DNA from: CAYVQZ01 sp964453435
GTDB lineage: Bacteria > Abyssobacteria > SURF-5
DNA: 64,000 bases
Assembly (NCBI GenBank): GCA_964453435.1
Contig: CAYVQZ010000008.1
Span: forward strand, 1 to 64,000
Direction: 5' to 3'
In this document: piece after piece, positions 44,326 through 53,779 of the stretch
Numbering within the stretch: position 1 is the stretch's first letter
Layout of the letters: every line of letters starts with the position of its first letter
Made by a program: the position numbers and the translations under genes
The notes under the pieces: generated by a model
Told to the model about the DNA's origin: nothing
What the model saw: the letters and a program-made list of their open reading frames with translations, nothing else
The model's database searches: none

Positions 44326-45885
44326 ATGGAAACAACACGACGTTCATTCCTGAAGACAGCGGCGCTGGCGGGTGGCGGACTCGCTGCGGGCGGGGCGGGC
44401 GCGTTCGGCGCGAAAGTGGCTTTGGATTACCGAACGGCTCGAGCCCAGAAAATGCGCCCCGTCCCTCTTGAAAAAGTGGCGTCAATAATCACGTTTCATG
44501 GCGAGGTGTTTCCGAATAATCCGAACACGATGTTCCGGCAAGGCGAGTTCAGTGAGTTCCCCGAGCCGGACCGCGATATTGACGTCGTCATTGTTGGCGG
44601 CGGCGCGGGGGGTCTGACTGCCGCTTATCGCCTCAGAGACAAGAACATCCTTTTGCTCGAGGCGTTGCCGCAGTTGGGAGGGAACTCGATGTATCAAGAA
44701 TGGGAAGGCGTTCCCTTCTCGCTGGGTGGCCAGTATATAGGAGTCCCCGGAACCTGGGCCGACTCGGCGTGGGAACTCTGCAGCGAATTGAACCTGCCTC
44801 CCGAAAAAGACACAAGCCCGATAGTCGTTGTGTTTCCCGGCAACGTGCAGGTCGCTAATCCATACAGCCTCATCGGTTTCCTAAGAATGCCGCTGCCATG
44901 GATTGTCAAGCGCGATATATTGAAATTCTATTTCATTGACATGCCCAAGATCGATGTCGAGGCCCGCAGAGACGAACTCGACCAGATTCCTTTCACGGAA
45001 TTTCTGAAAAAATACTCCCCCGAATTTCGGAAATGGTACGACTATCTCGCCAAGCCGTATCCGGAAACCGAGGAAGCTTCGGCGTACTATGCAATCGCAT
45101 CGGCCAAGGGCGGCGATTACGCGGATACTCAAGGCATCGCCTCATTCCCCGGCGGACTCGGACTAATTAATCACACGCTTGCGCAGAGAGTCGAAGAGGC
45201 GGGGCCCGGCCGGATGCTGACGAGCGCTTTTGTGTACAGGGTAACCCATGATGATTCGCGACGAGTGCTTGCCACGTACTGGCGCAACGGCAAAGTGACA
45301 ACCGTCAGGGCAAAGGCAGCCATCATCAATGCGGAATCAAACATCGCGAAGGAGATACTCGAAGACATTCCGCCCGCAACACAAGAGGCGATGAATGCCA
45401 TGCTGAGGTTCAGCTATCCCACGTTTCATTTCTGCTCGCACAGTCCCATATACCGGCGCGGCTACCGGTTAGGCGTCATGGACAGCACCATTCAGGCGGT
45501 AACGGTCCCCGATTGGTTCTGCCGCGAGATGGGCGTCGGCCGACCCAATATCCTCTCGTGTTTCAATAAAATGAAACGGTCGGACGTGGACCTCCCGCAG
45601 AACAGGACCGCGATGGTCGAGATGGCGAGCAACATTCTGAGCGAACTCGATATGCGGCTGCCCGGCTCGATAGAGAAAGTTCGGGCGATTCACATATTTT
45701 TGCGGACCAGGAATTACTGTATCCCCTACCCCGGATACATCACGCAGATATTCCCCCGCCTCGGGAAACCATACGGGAACATCTATTTCGCGAACGCGGA
45801 ATACCTCAATCCGGTTACCCATTTTCCGGAAGCCGTGACGGCCGGAAACCAAGCGGCGGAAGCAGTTAGAAAGTCACTTGTGTGA
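44326..45885 (+). CDS. Tat-exported FAD-dependent amine oxidase-like oxidoreductase
   Basis: 519 residues. The Tat signal TRRSFLKTAALAGGGLAAGG is followed by a second region with the dinucleotide-binding motif DVVIVGGGAGGLTAAYRL and LLEALPQLGGNS, then a C-terminal FAD end NAEYLNPVTHFPEAVTAGNQ. It belongs to the NAD(P)/FAD amine-oxidase/phytoene-desaturase-like superfamily. It is probably periplasmic, folded with FAD before export. Substrate unknown. It is separated from rng by 239 nt with no visible strong promoter. Confidence 0.85.
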   Translation: METTRRSFLKTAALAGGGLAAGGAGAFGAKVALDYRTARAQKMRPVPLEKVASIITFHGEVFPNNPNTMFRQGEFSEFPEPDRDIDVVIVGGGAGGLTAAYRLRDKNILLLEALPQLGGNSMYQEWEGVPFSLGGQYIGVPGTWADSAWELCSELNLPPEKDTSPIVVVFPGNVQVANPYSLIGFLRMPLPWIVKRDILKFYFIDMPKIDVEARRDELDQIPFTEFLKKYSPEFRKWYDYLAKPYPETEEASAYYAIASAKGGDYADTQGIASFPGGLGLINHTLAQRVEEAGPGRMLTSAFVYRVTHDDSRRVLATYWRNGKVTTVRAKAAIINAESNIAKEILEDIPPATQEAMNAMLRFSYPTFHFCSHSPIYRRGYRLGVMDSTIQAVTVPDWFCREMGVGRPNILSCFNKMKRSDVDLPQNRTAMVEMASNILSELDMRLPGSIEKVRAIHIFLRTRNYCIPYPGYITQIFPRLGKPYGNIYFANAEYLNPVTHFPEAVTAGNQAAEAVRKSLV

Positions 45886-45933
45886 GACTGACAGGGTGTA
45901 GGCTGAGCGCGCGGAAGCGAGGAATCGGCGAAT

Positions 45934-46350
45934 TCACTCACCGATAATCTTGACCAGAACCCTCTTCTTTCTGCGGCCGTCGAATTCGCCGTAAAAAATC
46001 TGTTCCCAAGGACCGAAATCAAGTCGTCCACCGGTCACCGCGACGACGACCTCGCGGCCCATGATTTGCCGCTTGAGGTGGGCGTCGGCGTTATCCTCGC
46101 CAACGTTGTGCTTATACTGCGACACGGGCTCATGCGGCGCGAGCCTTTCGAGCCAGACCTCATAGTCGTGATGGAGACCCGATTCGTCGTCGTTAATGAA
46201 GACCGACGCCGTAATGTGCATCGCGTTACAGAGAACGAGTCCCTCCTTTATCCCGCTTTCTTTCAGGCACTCCTCGACCTGGGGTGTAATATTGACGAGC
46301 GCTCTTCTCGCGGGCACGTTGAACCACAACTCTTTCCGATAGCTTTTCAT
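45934..46350 (-). CDS. YjbQ/UPF0047 family protein
   Basis: 138 residues. Family motifs are CNAMHITASVFINDDESGL and HNVGEDNADAHLKRQIMGRE, with histidines arranged as in the YjbQ fold, and a C-terminal PWEQIFYGEFDGRRKKRVLV. Members have weak thiamine phosphate synthase activity; the real role is uncertain. I take the ATG at 46350 with AAAGGAG upstream. Confidence 0.9.
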   Translation of the reverse strand: MKSYRKELWFNVPARRALVNITPQVEECLKESGIKEGLVLCNAMHITASVFINDDESGLHHDYEVWLERLAPHEPVSQYKHNVGEDNADAHLKRQIMGREVVVAVTGGRLDFGPWEQIFYGEFDGRRKKRVLVKIIGE

Positions 46351-46420
46351 TCCATGCTCCTTTCGAACACGAGATATGACTCTCGATGACTGTGAGTGCG
46401 TCCCACGGTTGATGATGCGG

Positions 46421-46462
46421 CTCATTGGGGGGTAGCATGCGGCATGGTGTCTCCCCAATGAG
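46421..46462. repeat. 10-bp inverted repeat in the gap between yjbQ and yqeK
   Basis: CTCATTGGGG and CCCCAATGAG are perfect arms around a 22-base loop. Just upstream GAGTGCGTCCCACGGTT resembles the dispersed family element at 10546. The rest of the 46351-46687 gap shows no gene. Confidence 0.5.
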
Positions 46463-46687
46463 TCGGGCCGAGAGCGTCGATCGGGGGCGTTTGTGGAGGC
46501 CGTTTTTTGAGTCTTTTTTGTTATTCCAACCGTGGGACTGCATTACAATCCTTCTTCGCTGGGTTTCCGGTAGCATGGGCAGCCGTGAGACAAACACCCT
46601 GTCCGAGGCTGAGTGACCTCACATTGTATCGGTAGTTTAGGTTGGTCGCGTGCGACAATCGCTCGAAAGCCCAAGCATATCGGTTGT

Positions 46688-47281
46688 TCATTCAACCCGG
46701 TCCTTCAAGTCATTCAGACACTCGAACGCCCTCGGGTCAATGACCATGGCCCCGTCGAGCAGATGCTTCAGTTTGCGACGCAGCACGGCAAGCGTTAATT
46801 GGTCGAGGGTCACGTGCCCGTGACTGCGGAGCTCTTCCGCGCCCGGAAAGCTCCTGGTAAGCTCAATATAGTCGGCAACGAAAACCACTTTGGCGAGGTC
46901 GGACATACCGGCGCAACCGGTGCTGTGGCACTCAATCGCCTGCAGGATGTCCGGGTCATCGATTCCGAGTTCCTGTTTTGCGATGTGTGCGGCAAGAAAA
47001 CCGTGCAAGACCGGCAGAGGATGCGCGTCTATGTCGGCCTCCGACATTCCCATGCGACGCGCCATAGCCGCCTGTTCTTTGTGGGAAAAGGTTTTGGCGA
47101 TATCGTGCAGATACGACGCGGCCGCCGCCTTGTCTGCATCCACACCGAACCTTGCCGCGAGTTTGCGCGCCGTTTCAACGCAACCACGAGTGTGGTCGAG
47201 CAACCGTGCCGTCAGCTTGCTCTCGGCATAGTCTCGGGCCGCCTTCAACCAGTCTTCAAACGTCAGGGTTTTATTTTCCAT
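46688..47281 (-). CDS. yqeK: HD-domain phosphohydrolase, YqeK-like
   Basis: 197 residues. The HD motif (YLHDIAKTFSH) and later histidines in HPLPVLHGFLAAHIA and ECHSTG, with FVADYIELTR, are typical of YqeK, a symmetrical Ap4A hydrolase. I set the start at ATG 47281, since upstream frame content overlaps nadD. It is 10 nt downstream of nadD, the usual pairing. No rsfS is next. Confidence 0.88.
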   Translation of the reverse strand: MENKTLTFEDWLKAARDYAESKLTARLLDHTRGCVETARKLAARFGVDADKAAAASYLHDIAKTFSHKEQAAMARRMGMSEADIDAHPLPVLHGFLAAHIAKQELGIDDPDILQAIECHSTGCAGMSDLAKVVFVADYIELTRSFPGAEELRSHGHVTLDQLTLAVLRRKLKHLLDGAMVIDPRAFECLNDLKDRVE

Positions 47282-47291
47282 GGGAACACGC

Positions 47292-47870
47292 TCAGCGACA
47301 ATACAGTCCTCTTTCGCGAATGTGCTTCTCGACTGCATCGGGCACGAGATAGCGGACGGGTCTGGCGTCTCGTATCCGCCCGCGAAGCATTGTCGAGGAA
47401 ATCGCAAGCGTGGGCGCATCCAGCAGATGGACCCTGCCGCGGAGGCTCTTCTCCATTTTTTCCAGGTCGAAACCGGGCCGCGGCAACACGACGAGCCGAG
47501 CCAAACCGAGAACCTCGCCGGGATTCTTCCAGGCAGAGAGGTCGAGCACCGAATCAGCCCCAACAATCAGGTGAAACGACGCCTCGGGCTGCATGGCATG
47601 CAGTTGCTTGAGCGTTTCCGCCGTATAGGAACTCCCGCCCCGTTCAATTTCCAGCCGCGATGGTTGAAAAACCGGGTGGTCGGCAACAGCGAGTTCGACC
47701 ATACGATATCGGTCTTCGGGACCCGCCACGGGTTCGCTCTTATGGGGTGGGTGAGATGTCACCATGAAGAGAACGGTGTCAAGTCCGCACTGCCAGAAAG
47801 CTTCCTGCGCGATGACCAAGTGGCCGATGTGAATGGGATCGAAGCTCCCTCCCAGAACCCCAACTTTCAT
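47292..47870 (-). CDS. nadD: nicotinate-nucleotide adenylyltransferase
   Basis: 192 residues. The nucleotidyltransferase motif GVLGGSFDPIHIGHL is at the N-terminus and the ISSTMLRGRIRD motif near the C-terminus. It converts nicotinate mononucleotide to deamido-NAD in NAD synthesis. ATG 47870 begins right at the conserved strand; a longer frame upstream has no conserved content. It lies between cca and yqeK. Confidence 0.94.
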   Translation of the reverse strand: MKVGVLGGSFDPIHIGHLVIAQEAFWQCGLDTVLFMVTSHPPHKSEPVAGPEDRYRMVELAVADHPVFQPSRLEIERGGSSYTAETLKQLHAMQPEASFHLIVGADSVLDLSAWKNPGEVLGLARLVVLPRPGFDLEKMEKSLRGRVHLLDAPTLAISSTMLRGRIRDARPVRYLVPDAVEKHIRERGLYCR

Positions 47871-47944
47871 CGTGAGCCCTCCAAGCCCACAGCTTCTGAT
47901 GACTTGACAATCAACGTGTGGCGGTTTTTCCCCCGATGCCAATC

Positions 47945-49312
47945 CTATCCCGTTAGCTCCAGGAACTCGAGATAGTATTCATAATCGCGCCCGGGCTCGA
48001 GACGCCCCTCGTCGATGGCCTCGAGCAACCGCTTCATGTAAGCGCCCACCTGCGGACCTTCTTTGATTCGGAACCGCTCCATAATAGCATTTCCCATCCC
48101 TTTGGGAAGCGGTGGGGCCTTTGTGTCTTCTTCGAGCACCCGTTGCACACGCTCATGGAGCTTGTCGAGACGGGCGAGCCCGCGGCGGACGGTTTCCGGC
48201 CGCATTGAGGTTATATCCGCACGGGAGAGATTTATGAGGTCAAATATATGGCCATGCATGTCTCTGGCCAAGCGCCGCACTGCCGAATCGTTCCAGTCAT
48301 CGTCATACATGTTCGGGCGCATGTGATTGAATATGAGCGACGATACCTTTTTTCTCTGCTCATTGGAAAAACGGAGTCGAAACATAATGCTCCGAGCGAG
48401 CGTTTCCCCCACGACCTCATGGTGGTAAAAGTGAACCTGCCCGTTTGCCACTGATTTTGTATATGGCTTGCCGAGATCGTGAAACAGCAACGCCCACCGA
48501 ACATCGAGCTGCTTAACCGAGTTTTTCAAGGCGCGCTTTGTGTGTTCCCACACATCTTTGTGGTGGTGCTCGTCGGTCTGGTCGAACCCTTTCAGAACCG
48601 TCACTTCGGGCATCATGAACGTGAGAAGGTCGCTTTCGAGCATATAGTCAAGCGCCCGGTGCACGTTATCGCCCATGAGCAGTTTATCCATCTCCATCTT
48701 CCACCGCTCGCGTGAAACCGCGGTGATCAGGAAGGCCATCTTGCGGGCGGTCTTCTGAAGAGAGGGGACCACCGAGTAACCGAGTTGGGAGACAAAGCGA
48801 GCGGCGCGCAAGAGACGGAGCGGGTCGTCACCGAATATTTTTTCTGCATTCCCCGGCACCGAAATCCGCTTTGTTTTGATGTCCTGAAGACCGTCGTACG
48901 GGTCGATTATCTCACCGGACCTCGTCATCGCTATGGCGTTCATACAAAAATCGCGCCGCTGAAGGTCTTCTTCGATTGTGCCGCCAAAATCCACCTGGGG
49001 ATGCCTCGACCTCGGCTTGTACTCCTCGCTGCGCCGAAATGTGGTGATATCGGCGATAATTCCCTCAAACGAAGCTCCCACCGTGCCGAACGCCATGCCC
49101 ACCGGAATCGGACGGATTCCCGCTTTTTTGAGAATTCGCGCCGATTCCTCTGCCGGCGTCGGCGTCGCAAAGTCAAAATCGTTCAGGCCTTCAGCGCACC
49201 CGCGGAGAATCTCGCGAACAGTCCCTCCGACAAGGAACACTTGCACGCCTTCGCGCTCGAACGCATCAAAAATTCTCTGCGCCGGTTCGGGAAACGAATA
49301 TTCCGATTTCAT
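47945..49312 (-). CDS. cca: tRNA nucleotidyltransferase / poly(A) polymerase family with HD domain
   Basis: 455 residues. The class II nucleotidyltransferase head has FLVGGTVREILRG and the catalytic NDFDFATP, followed by EDLQRRDFCMNAIA and DPLRLLRAARF. An HD domain (LLFHDLGKPYT) follows. It adds or repairs CCA on tRNA, needed here at least for the tRNA-Ala at 452-524. I cannot rule out poly(A) polymerase or an A-adding enzyme from sequence alone. It is the first gene of a cca-nadD-yqeK unit. Confidence 0.9.
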   Translation of the reverse strand: MKSEYSFPEPAQRIFDAFEREGVQVFLVGGTVREILRGCAEGLNDFDFATPTPAEESARILKKAGIRPIPVGMAFGTVGASFEGIIADITTFRRSEEYKPRSRHPQVDFGGTIEEDLQRRDFCMNAIAMTRSGEIIDPYDGLQDIKTKRISVPGNAEKIFGDDPLRLLRAARFVSQLGYSVVPSLQKTARKMAFLITAVSRERWKMEMDKLLMGDNVHRALDYMLESDLLTFMMPEVTVLKGFDQTDEHHHKDVWEHTKRALKNSVKQLDVRWALLFHDLGKPYTKSVANGQVHFYHHEVVGETLARSIMFRLRFSNEQRKKVSSLIFNHMRPNMYDDDWNDSAVRRLARDMHGHIFDLINLSRADITSMRPETVRRGLARLDKLHERVQRVLEEDTKAPPLPKGMGNAIMERFRIKEGPQVGAYMKRLLEAIDEGRLEPGRDYEYYLEFLELTG

Positions 49313-49365
49313 TTTCTGTAGTTATCTCGTTGTTGCTCGCAGAATGTATTGATTCCTTTTTTTTC

Positions 49366-49394
49366 ATCTTATAAACCGCATGATGAAATGTCAA
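49366..49394 (-). promoter_or_regulatory. sigma-70-type promoter for cca-nadD-yqeK
   Basis: On the minus strand TTGACA and TAAGAT are 17 bases apart. Transcription would start near 49359, 47 nt before the ATG. Confidence 0.7.
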
Positions 49395-49436
49395 GAAATC
49401 CGAAAAGTCCCGAAATTATCGTCGTTCGGCGCAGTC

Positions 49437-49445
49437 TGATATAAT
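49437..49445 (+). promoter_or_regulatory. putative extended -10 promoter for the DapA-family gene, with long leader
   Basis: TGATATAAT is an extended -10 with a perfect hexamer; the -35 (TTATCG near 49416) is weak. The next gene begins at 49742, leaving a leader of about 290 nt. That leader contains AACCGTGGGAC, a fragment of the dispersed repeat family, and no riboswitch I can recognise. Confidence 0.4.
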
Positions 49446-49741
49446 TTTGTTCCGGGTTCCGCCGTGTGGCGGCCGGTCGTCCTAATCCGGACCAGGAACA
49501 GCGGGGCCGTGCCGAATCAGGGGCCAGGTTTGCCGATGCTGCAGAGTGATGGACTGCCCCCTGAGCAGACGCCTAAGAACCGTGGGACAGAACCAGAGTC
49601 GCCGGGCAGTTTTGGAACGGAGTTACAGTATCCTCCTCTGCGGAAGAGCCGGAGGCCTTGCGGCGAAAGCCAGTGGGATGTTTCTTACATCGAGTTTAGC
49701 GGTTGCCGCGCCAACACCGAAAGGTCAACGGGGAGACAACA

Positions 49742-50584
49742 TTGGAGAACAAGGGAATCTACGCGGCCACTCTTACCGCATTCAAGGACGGAAAGCTTGA
49801 TATCGACACGATTCGCGCTCATTCCGATTTTCTCATTCGAGCAGGCGTTTCGGGACTTTCCCCTGCCGGGACAACGGGCGAGTTCCTCTACCTGAGCGCC
49901 ACGGAGAAGAAAGAGCTGTTTTCCGCTTTGATAGATGCGACCCGAGATAGAGCGCGTCTCTTGTGCTGTCCCTGGGACGCAGACATGAACGCGACCGCCG
50001 AACTTTGCCGATACGTATCCGATAAGGGAGCCGATGGCATTTTCCTGCCGCCGCCAATCTATTACACGTTCAGTGAACATGAGATAATCGAGTTTTATCG
50101 CTTTGTGAAGGCCAACAGTAGTGTACCCCTGTATTGCTATCATATCCCGAAGTATTCTAACAACGAGATAAGCCTGTCCGCGCTCGCGACGATGGTCGAC
50201 CACAATATCGTTGCCGGAATAAAAGACAGTTCCGCTGATGAGCCGAGAATACGGCAAATCGTCTCGCTTTTTGGCGACATGCTCGATGTCTTTGCCGGCG
50301 GCGACCATTTCGTTCTGGCCGCCAGGAAACTCGGCGCAAACGGATTCATTACAGCGCTCGGAAACATTTATCCCGAACTGTTTGTCGAGACCTGGAACTC
50401 GGCTTCGCAAGAGGCGCAACGAAAGATAGACAGGCTCAGAAGCGCAATAAAGGGATACGGAGGCATTCCTGCGCTGAAGTATCTGGCATCCAAGAGGGGC
50501 TTCGTCTTTGGTTGCCGTCTTCCCTTCAAGGACCTCGACGAGGCGAGCAAGCGTGAACTCGACAAGTTGGTTGAGGAAACATAA
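49742..50584 (+). CDS. DapA-family class I aldolase / lyase
   Basis: 280 residues, (beta/alpha)8 barrel of the dihydrodipicolinate synthase/N-acetylneuraminate lyase family. The motif AGTTGEFLYLS, the tyrosine of CYHIPKYSN and the Schiff-base lysine of AGIKDSSADE are all present. The start is TTG at 49742, with GGGAG six bases upstream; the TTG at 49703 has no such site. DapA itself usually reads GTTGES and YNVPGRT, so this is more likely a sugar-acid or keto-acid aldolase than true DapA. Substrate unknown. Confidence 0.87.
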   Translation: MENKGIYAATLTAFKDGKLDIDTIRAHSDFLIRAGVSGLSPAGTTGEFLYLSATEKKELFSALIDATRDRARLLCCPWDADMNATAELCRYVSDKGADGIFLPPPIYYTFSEHEIIEFYRFVKANSSVPLYCYHIPKYSNNEISLSALATMVDHNIVAGIKDSSADEPRIRQIVSLFGDMLDVFAGGDHFVLAARKLGANGFITALGNIYPELFVETWNSASQEAQRKIDRLRSAIKGYGGIPALKYLASKRGFVFGCRLPFKDLDEASKRELDKLVEET

Positions 50585-50663
50585 ACGTTTCCCTGTTGCG
50601 CCGGTGGAAGGAGTTGCTCGACCGCTGAAATCATACCTGCCCGGAATCGCGCGGGCGCGCATC

Positions 50664-50692
50664 TTGACAGCCACCGGTGTGAGGGCTAAAAT
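50664..50692 (+). promoter_or_regulatory. sigma-70-type promoter for the mqnE-mqnA-mqnC operon
   Basis: TTGACA (50664-50669) and TAAAAT (50687-50692) are 17 bases apart. Transcription would begin near 50699, 70 nt before the mqnE start. Confidence 0.8.
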
Positions 50693-50768
50693 GAAATTTT
50701 ACGGATATCCGAAAAGACTGTCAGAAGCGGATTGAATTGTGCCCGCGGAGACGCGAGGAAATGAATCA

Positions 50769-51893
50769 ATGATTCCGGAACTCATTGAGAAGAGCGAGCT
50801 TGCCGACATCTATCACAAAATCCAAGATGGCCGACGGCTTGACCGTGAGGATGGCCTGCGGCTGTATCAGAGCAAAGACATCCTCGCACTCGGCCACATG
50901 GCCAACCTGGCGCGCGAGCAAAAGAACGGCGAGCTGGCATACTATGTGGTCAATGTTCATATCAACTACTCGAATATTTGCAAAAACAGTTGTCGTTTCT
51001 GCGCTTTCAGCCGAAGAAACTCCGAGGAGGGCGGCGCCTATGAGATGACGACGGATGAAATGCTGGAGCGCGCCAAACGGGTGCGACTTCTGGGGGCAAC
51101 CGAGCTCCATATCGTCGGAGGCGTCCATCCCTCATGGCCGTTCTCGCGCTATCTCGACATGGTGGGAAGACTTCACGACGCCTATCCGGACGTTCACCTT
51201 CAGGCTTTCACAGCAGTCGAAATCGCACACATCGCGGACATTGCAGGCTTAAGCGTTCGAGAAACATTAATAGAGCTGAAGAAGGCCGGACTCGGCTCTC
51301 TTCCGGGGGGCGGCGCGGAAATTTTTTCGCCTCGGGTGCGCGAGCTTGTGTGTCCCGAGAAACTGCCGGGTGACAGGTGGTTGGAGGTCATGCGCGAGGC
51401 TCACGAACTGGGAATCAGGAGCAATGCGACCATGCTCTATGGTCATTTGGAGACCGAGCAGGAGCGGATCGACCATATGCTGAGACTCCGTGAACTTCAG
51501 GGGAGTACGGGCGGATTCATGAGTTTTATTCCGCTCGCTTTTCATCCTGCGAACACGGAACTGAGCGATAAACCGGGAACCACCGGTTTTCTTGACCTCA
51601 AAACTCTTGCGATAGGCCGACTCATGCTCGACAACTTCGACCACATCAAGGCATTCTGGATTATGCTCGGCATAAAGCTCGCACAGGTATCGCTCTGGTT
51701 CGGGGTAGACGACATTGACGGAACAGTCGTGGAGGAACGAATAACCCACATGGCGGGCGCCGAGACCCCTCAGGGGCTAACGGTTGAGGAACTCGAGCGT
51801 CTTATCGTCGAAGCCGGAAGGATTCCGGTCGAAAGAGACACCCTTTACAATATCATGCGACAGGGGAGCCGGAGAATGCCGAATGAGGGCTGA
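50769..51893 (+). CDS. mqnE: aminofutalosine synthase MqnE (radical SAM)
   Basis: 374 residues. The radical SAM cluster motif CKNSCRFCAFSR and the following LHIVGGVHPSWPF, AFTAVEIAHIA and LPGGGAEIFSPRVR are typical of MqnE. It builds aminofutalosine from 3-[(1-carboxyvinyl)oxy]benzoate and SAM in the futalosine menaquinone route. I take ATG 50769, with GAGGAAA upstream. It overlaps mqnA by 11 nt. Confidence 0.93.
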   Translation: MIPELIEKSELADIYHKIQDGRRLDREDGLRLYQSKDILALGHMANLAREQKNGELAYYVVNVHINYSNICKNSCRFCAFSRRNSEEGGAYEMTTDEMLERAKRVRLLGATELHIVGGVHPSWPFSRYLDMVGRLHDAYPDVHLQAFTAVEIAHIADIAGLSVRETLIELKKAGLGSLPGGGAEIFSPRVRELVCPEKLPGDRWLEVMREAHELGIRSNATMLYGHLETEQERIDHMLRLRELQGSTGGFMSFIPLAFHPANTELSDKPGTTGFLDLKTLAIGRLMLDNFDHIKAFWIMLGIKLAQVSLWFGVDDIDGTVVEERITHMAGAETPQGLTVEELERLIVEAGRIPVERDTLYNIMRQGSRRMPNEG

Positions 51894-52695
51894 CAGCGCC
51901 GGCGCGGTGCGCGTGGGAGCGGTTTCCTTTCTGAACGCGAGGCCGCTCGTGCGATACCTGGACAGGGAGAAACCTCCGCCGATTGATTTGTCGTTGGAAG
52001 TCCCGAGCCGTCTCGCAACCCTTATGGATGCCGGCCGGATCGATGTCGCGTTGCTGCCCTCGATTGAATATTTCCGGGCACGAGACTACAGAATCGTTCC
52101 CGGCGTATCGCTCTCAGCCGACGGCAACGTGGAAAGCGTCCGTGTATTTTCAAAGGTTCCGATAGACGACATTCGGCTGCTGGCGCTCGATGTAAGTTCG
52201 CGCACCTCGGCGGCGCTCGTGAAGATTCTCCTGAAGAGGAGAATGGGCGCACTGCCGGAGTTCATCAATTGCTCGCCTGATACCGAACTCGGCTCGGTCG
52301 ATGCGGATGCAATGTTGCTCATCGGCGACCCGGCAATGAAGTTTCAGAGGGATGACAGCGTAGTTTCGCTCGACCTCGGCGAAGCATGGAAAAGGCTGAC
52401 GGGTTTGCCGTTCGTCTACGCAATGTGGGTGGCTCGAGCGGACATCGAACCGGTTGGATTGCAGGACAGGTTGGTGGAAGCCCGCGACGAAGGCCTGCAA
52501 AGAATCGAGGAAATAGCCGCAGAGGGAAGCGGGGAGACGGGATTGAGCCTTGCCGTGTGCCGGAATTATCTTAAAAACATCATGAAATACCATCTGGGCG
52601 AGCGGGAAATCGAGGCCCTCGAGTTGTTCCAAGAACTCGCGGCCGAGGACGGCTTATGCCCCGGAGGCGTTCCGATTGCCTTCAACCGTTTCTGA
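51883..52695 (+). CDS. mqnA: chorismate dehydratase MqnA
   Basis: 270 residues of the MqnA/periplasmic-binding-fold family. VGAVSFLNARPLVRYL at the N-terminus, DVALLPSIEYFRA, SRTSAALVKILL and LIGDPAMKF are family signatures. It converts chorismate to 3-[(1-carboxyvinyl)oxy]benzoate, the first futalosine-route step and the substrate of the upstream MqnE. It overlaps the neighbouring genes on both sides (11 and 20 nt). Confidence 0.93.
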   Translation: MRADSAGAVRVGAVSFLNARPLVRYLDREKPPPIDLSLEVPSRLATLMDAGRIDVALLPSIEYFRARDYRIVPGVSLSADGNVESVRVFSKVPIDDIRLLALDVSSRTSAALVKILLKRRMGALPEFINCSPDTELGSVDADAMLLIGDPAMKFQRDDSVVSLDLGEAWKRLTGLPFVYAMWVARADIEPVGLQDRLVEARDEGLQRIEEIAAEGSGETGLSLAVCRNYLKNIMKYHLGEREIEALELFQELAAEDGLCPGGVPIAFNRF

Positions 52696-53779
52696 AATCC
52701 TGGAGTCCGCACTGAAGGGAAACCGCATCTCCGAGAAGGAGGCGCTCGAACTCTTTCGTTCTCCCGCGCTGTTGGACATCGGGACAACCGCCGACGCGAT
52801 TCGAAAGAACCTGCATCCCGAAAACTGGGTAACGTACGTAATCGACAGGAATATAAATTACACCAACATTTGCACTTCAAAATGCACATTCTGCGCTTTT
52901 CACCGCTCGCCCGGCATGCCGGACGCGTACGTCCTGTCCCGGCGCCAGCTTGCCCAGAAGATCAATGAGACCGTACGACTCGGCGGCACACAAATTCTGC
53001 TGCAGGGGGGACTCCACCCCGAACTCAGGCTGCAGTTCTACTGCGACATGCTGAGGTTCATAAAACGAGAATTCGGCATCCATATCCATGGTTTCTCGCC
53101 GCCGGAGATCGTCCATTTTTCGCGACTGAACGGGCTAACGGTTCGCGAGGTGATTCGTCAATTGCATTCCGCCGGCCTAGATACGATACCGGGCGGGGGT
53201 GCGGAAATCCTGGCCGAACAGATTCGGCAAAGCATCAGCCCTCACAAGTGCACTGCAGCCGAGTGGGTCGACGTAATGCGGACCGCTCACGAATGGGGGA
53301 TTCGCACAACCGCCACCATGATGTTCGGGCACACCGAAAGCCTGAGCGACCGAGTCGAACATCTCGCGCGCATTCGGAACATCCAAGATTCCACGAACGG
53401 TTTCACGGCATTCATCCCGTGGACCTTTCAGCCTCTCAACACAGAGCTCGGCGGCGCGCCTGTCGGCGGGGCGGAATACTTGAAAACCCTCGCGATATCG
53501 CGGCTGTTTCTCGACAACGTCCCAAATATTCAGGCGTCGTGGGTGACGCAGGGAGCAAAAATCGCACAGTTGGCTCTTCGCTTCGGCGCAAATGACCTCG
53601 GAAGCACAATGATCGAGGAAAACGTCGTGCGAGCCGCGGGTGTCAGTTTCCGGATGAGTCTCTCCGATATGAGAGCGCTCATTCAAGACGCAGGTTCGGC
53701 GCCCCGCCAACGTGATTGCTATTACAATCTCCTGGACGACCAGGTGACCGATAAGGGGCGAGAGCATGGAAGAGCATAG
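52676..53779 (+). CDS. mqnC: cyclic dehypoxanthinyl futalosine synthase MqnC (radical SAM)
   Basis: 367 residues. The cluster motif is CTSKCTFCAFHRS, followed by ILLQGGLHPELRL and IPGGGAEILAEQIR. It cyclises dehypoxanthine futalosine. The start is TTG at 52676, inside the 3' end of mqnA. MqnB and MqnD are not in this window. It overlaps the GH1 gene by 14 nt. Confidence 0.93.
   Translation: MPSTVSEILESALKGNRISEKEALELFRSPALLDIGTTADAIRKNLHPENWVTYVIDRNINYTNICTSKCTFCAFHRSPGMPDAYVLSRRQLAQKINETVRLGGTQILLQGGLHPELRLQFYCDMLRFIKREFGIHIHGFSPPEIVHFSRLNGLTVREVIRQLHSAGLDTIPGGGAEILAEQIRQSISPHKCTAAEWVDVMRTAHEWGIRTTATMMFGHTESLSDRVEHLARIRNIQDSTNGFTAFIPWTFQPLNTELGGAPVGGAEYLKTLAISRLFLDNVPNIQASWVTQGAKIAQLALRFGANDLGSTMIEENVVRAAGVSFRMSLSDMRALIQDAGSAPRQRDCYYNLLDDQVTDKGREHGRA

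Noticed and set aside
49546..49800. 84-codon frame before the DapA-family gene
   Set aside because: It overlaps the DapA-family start in another frame, with no ribosome binding site and repeat-like sequence.
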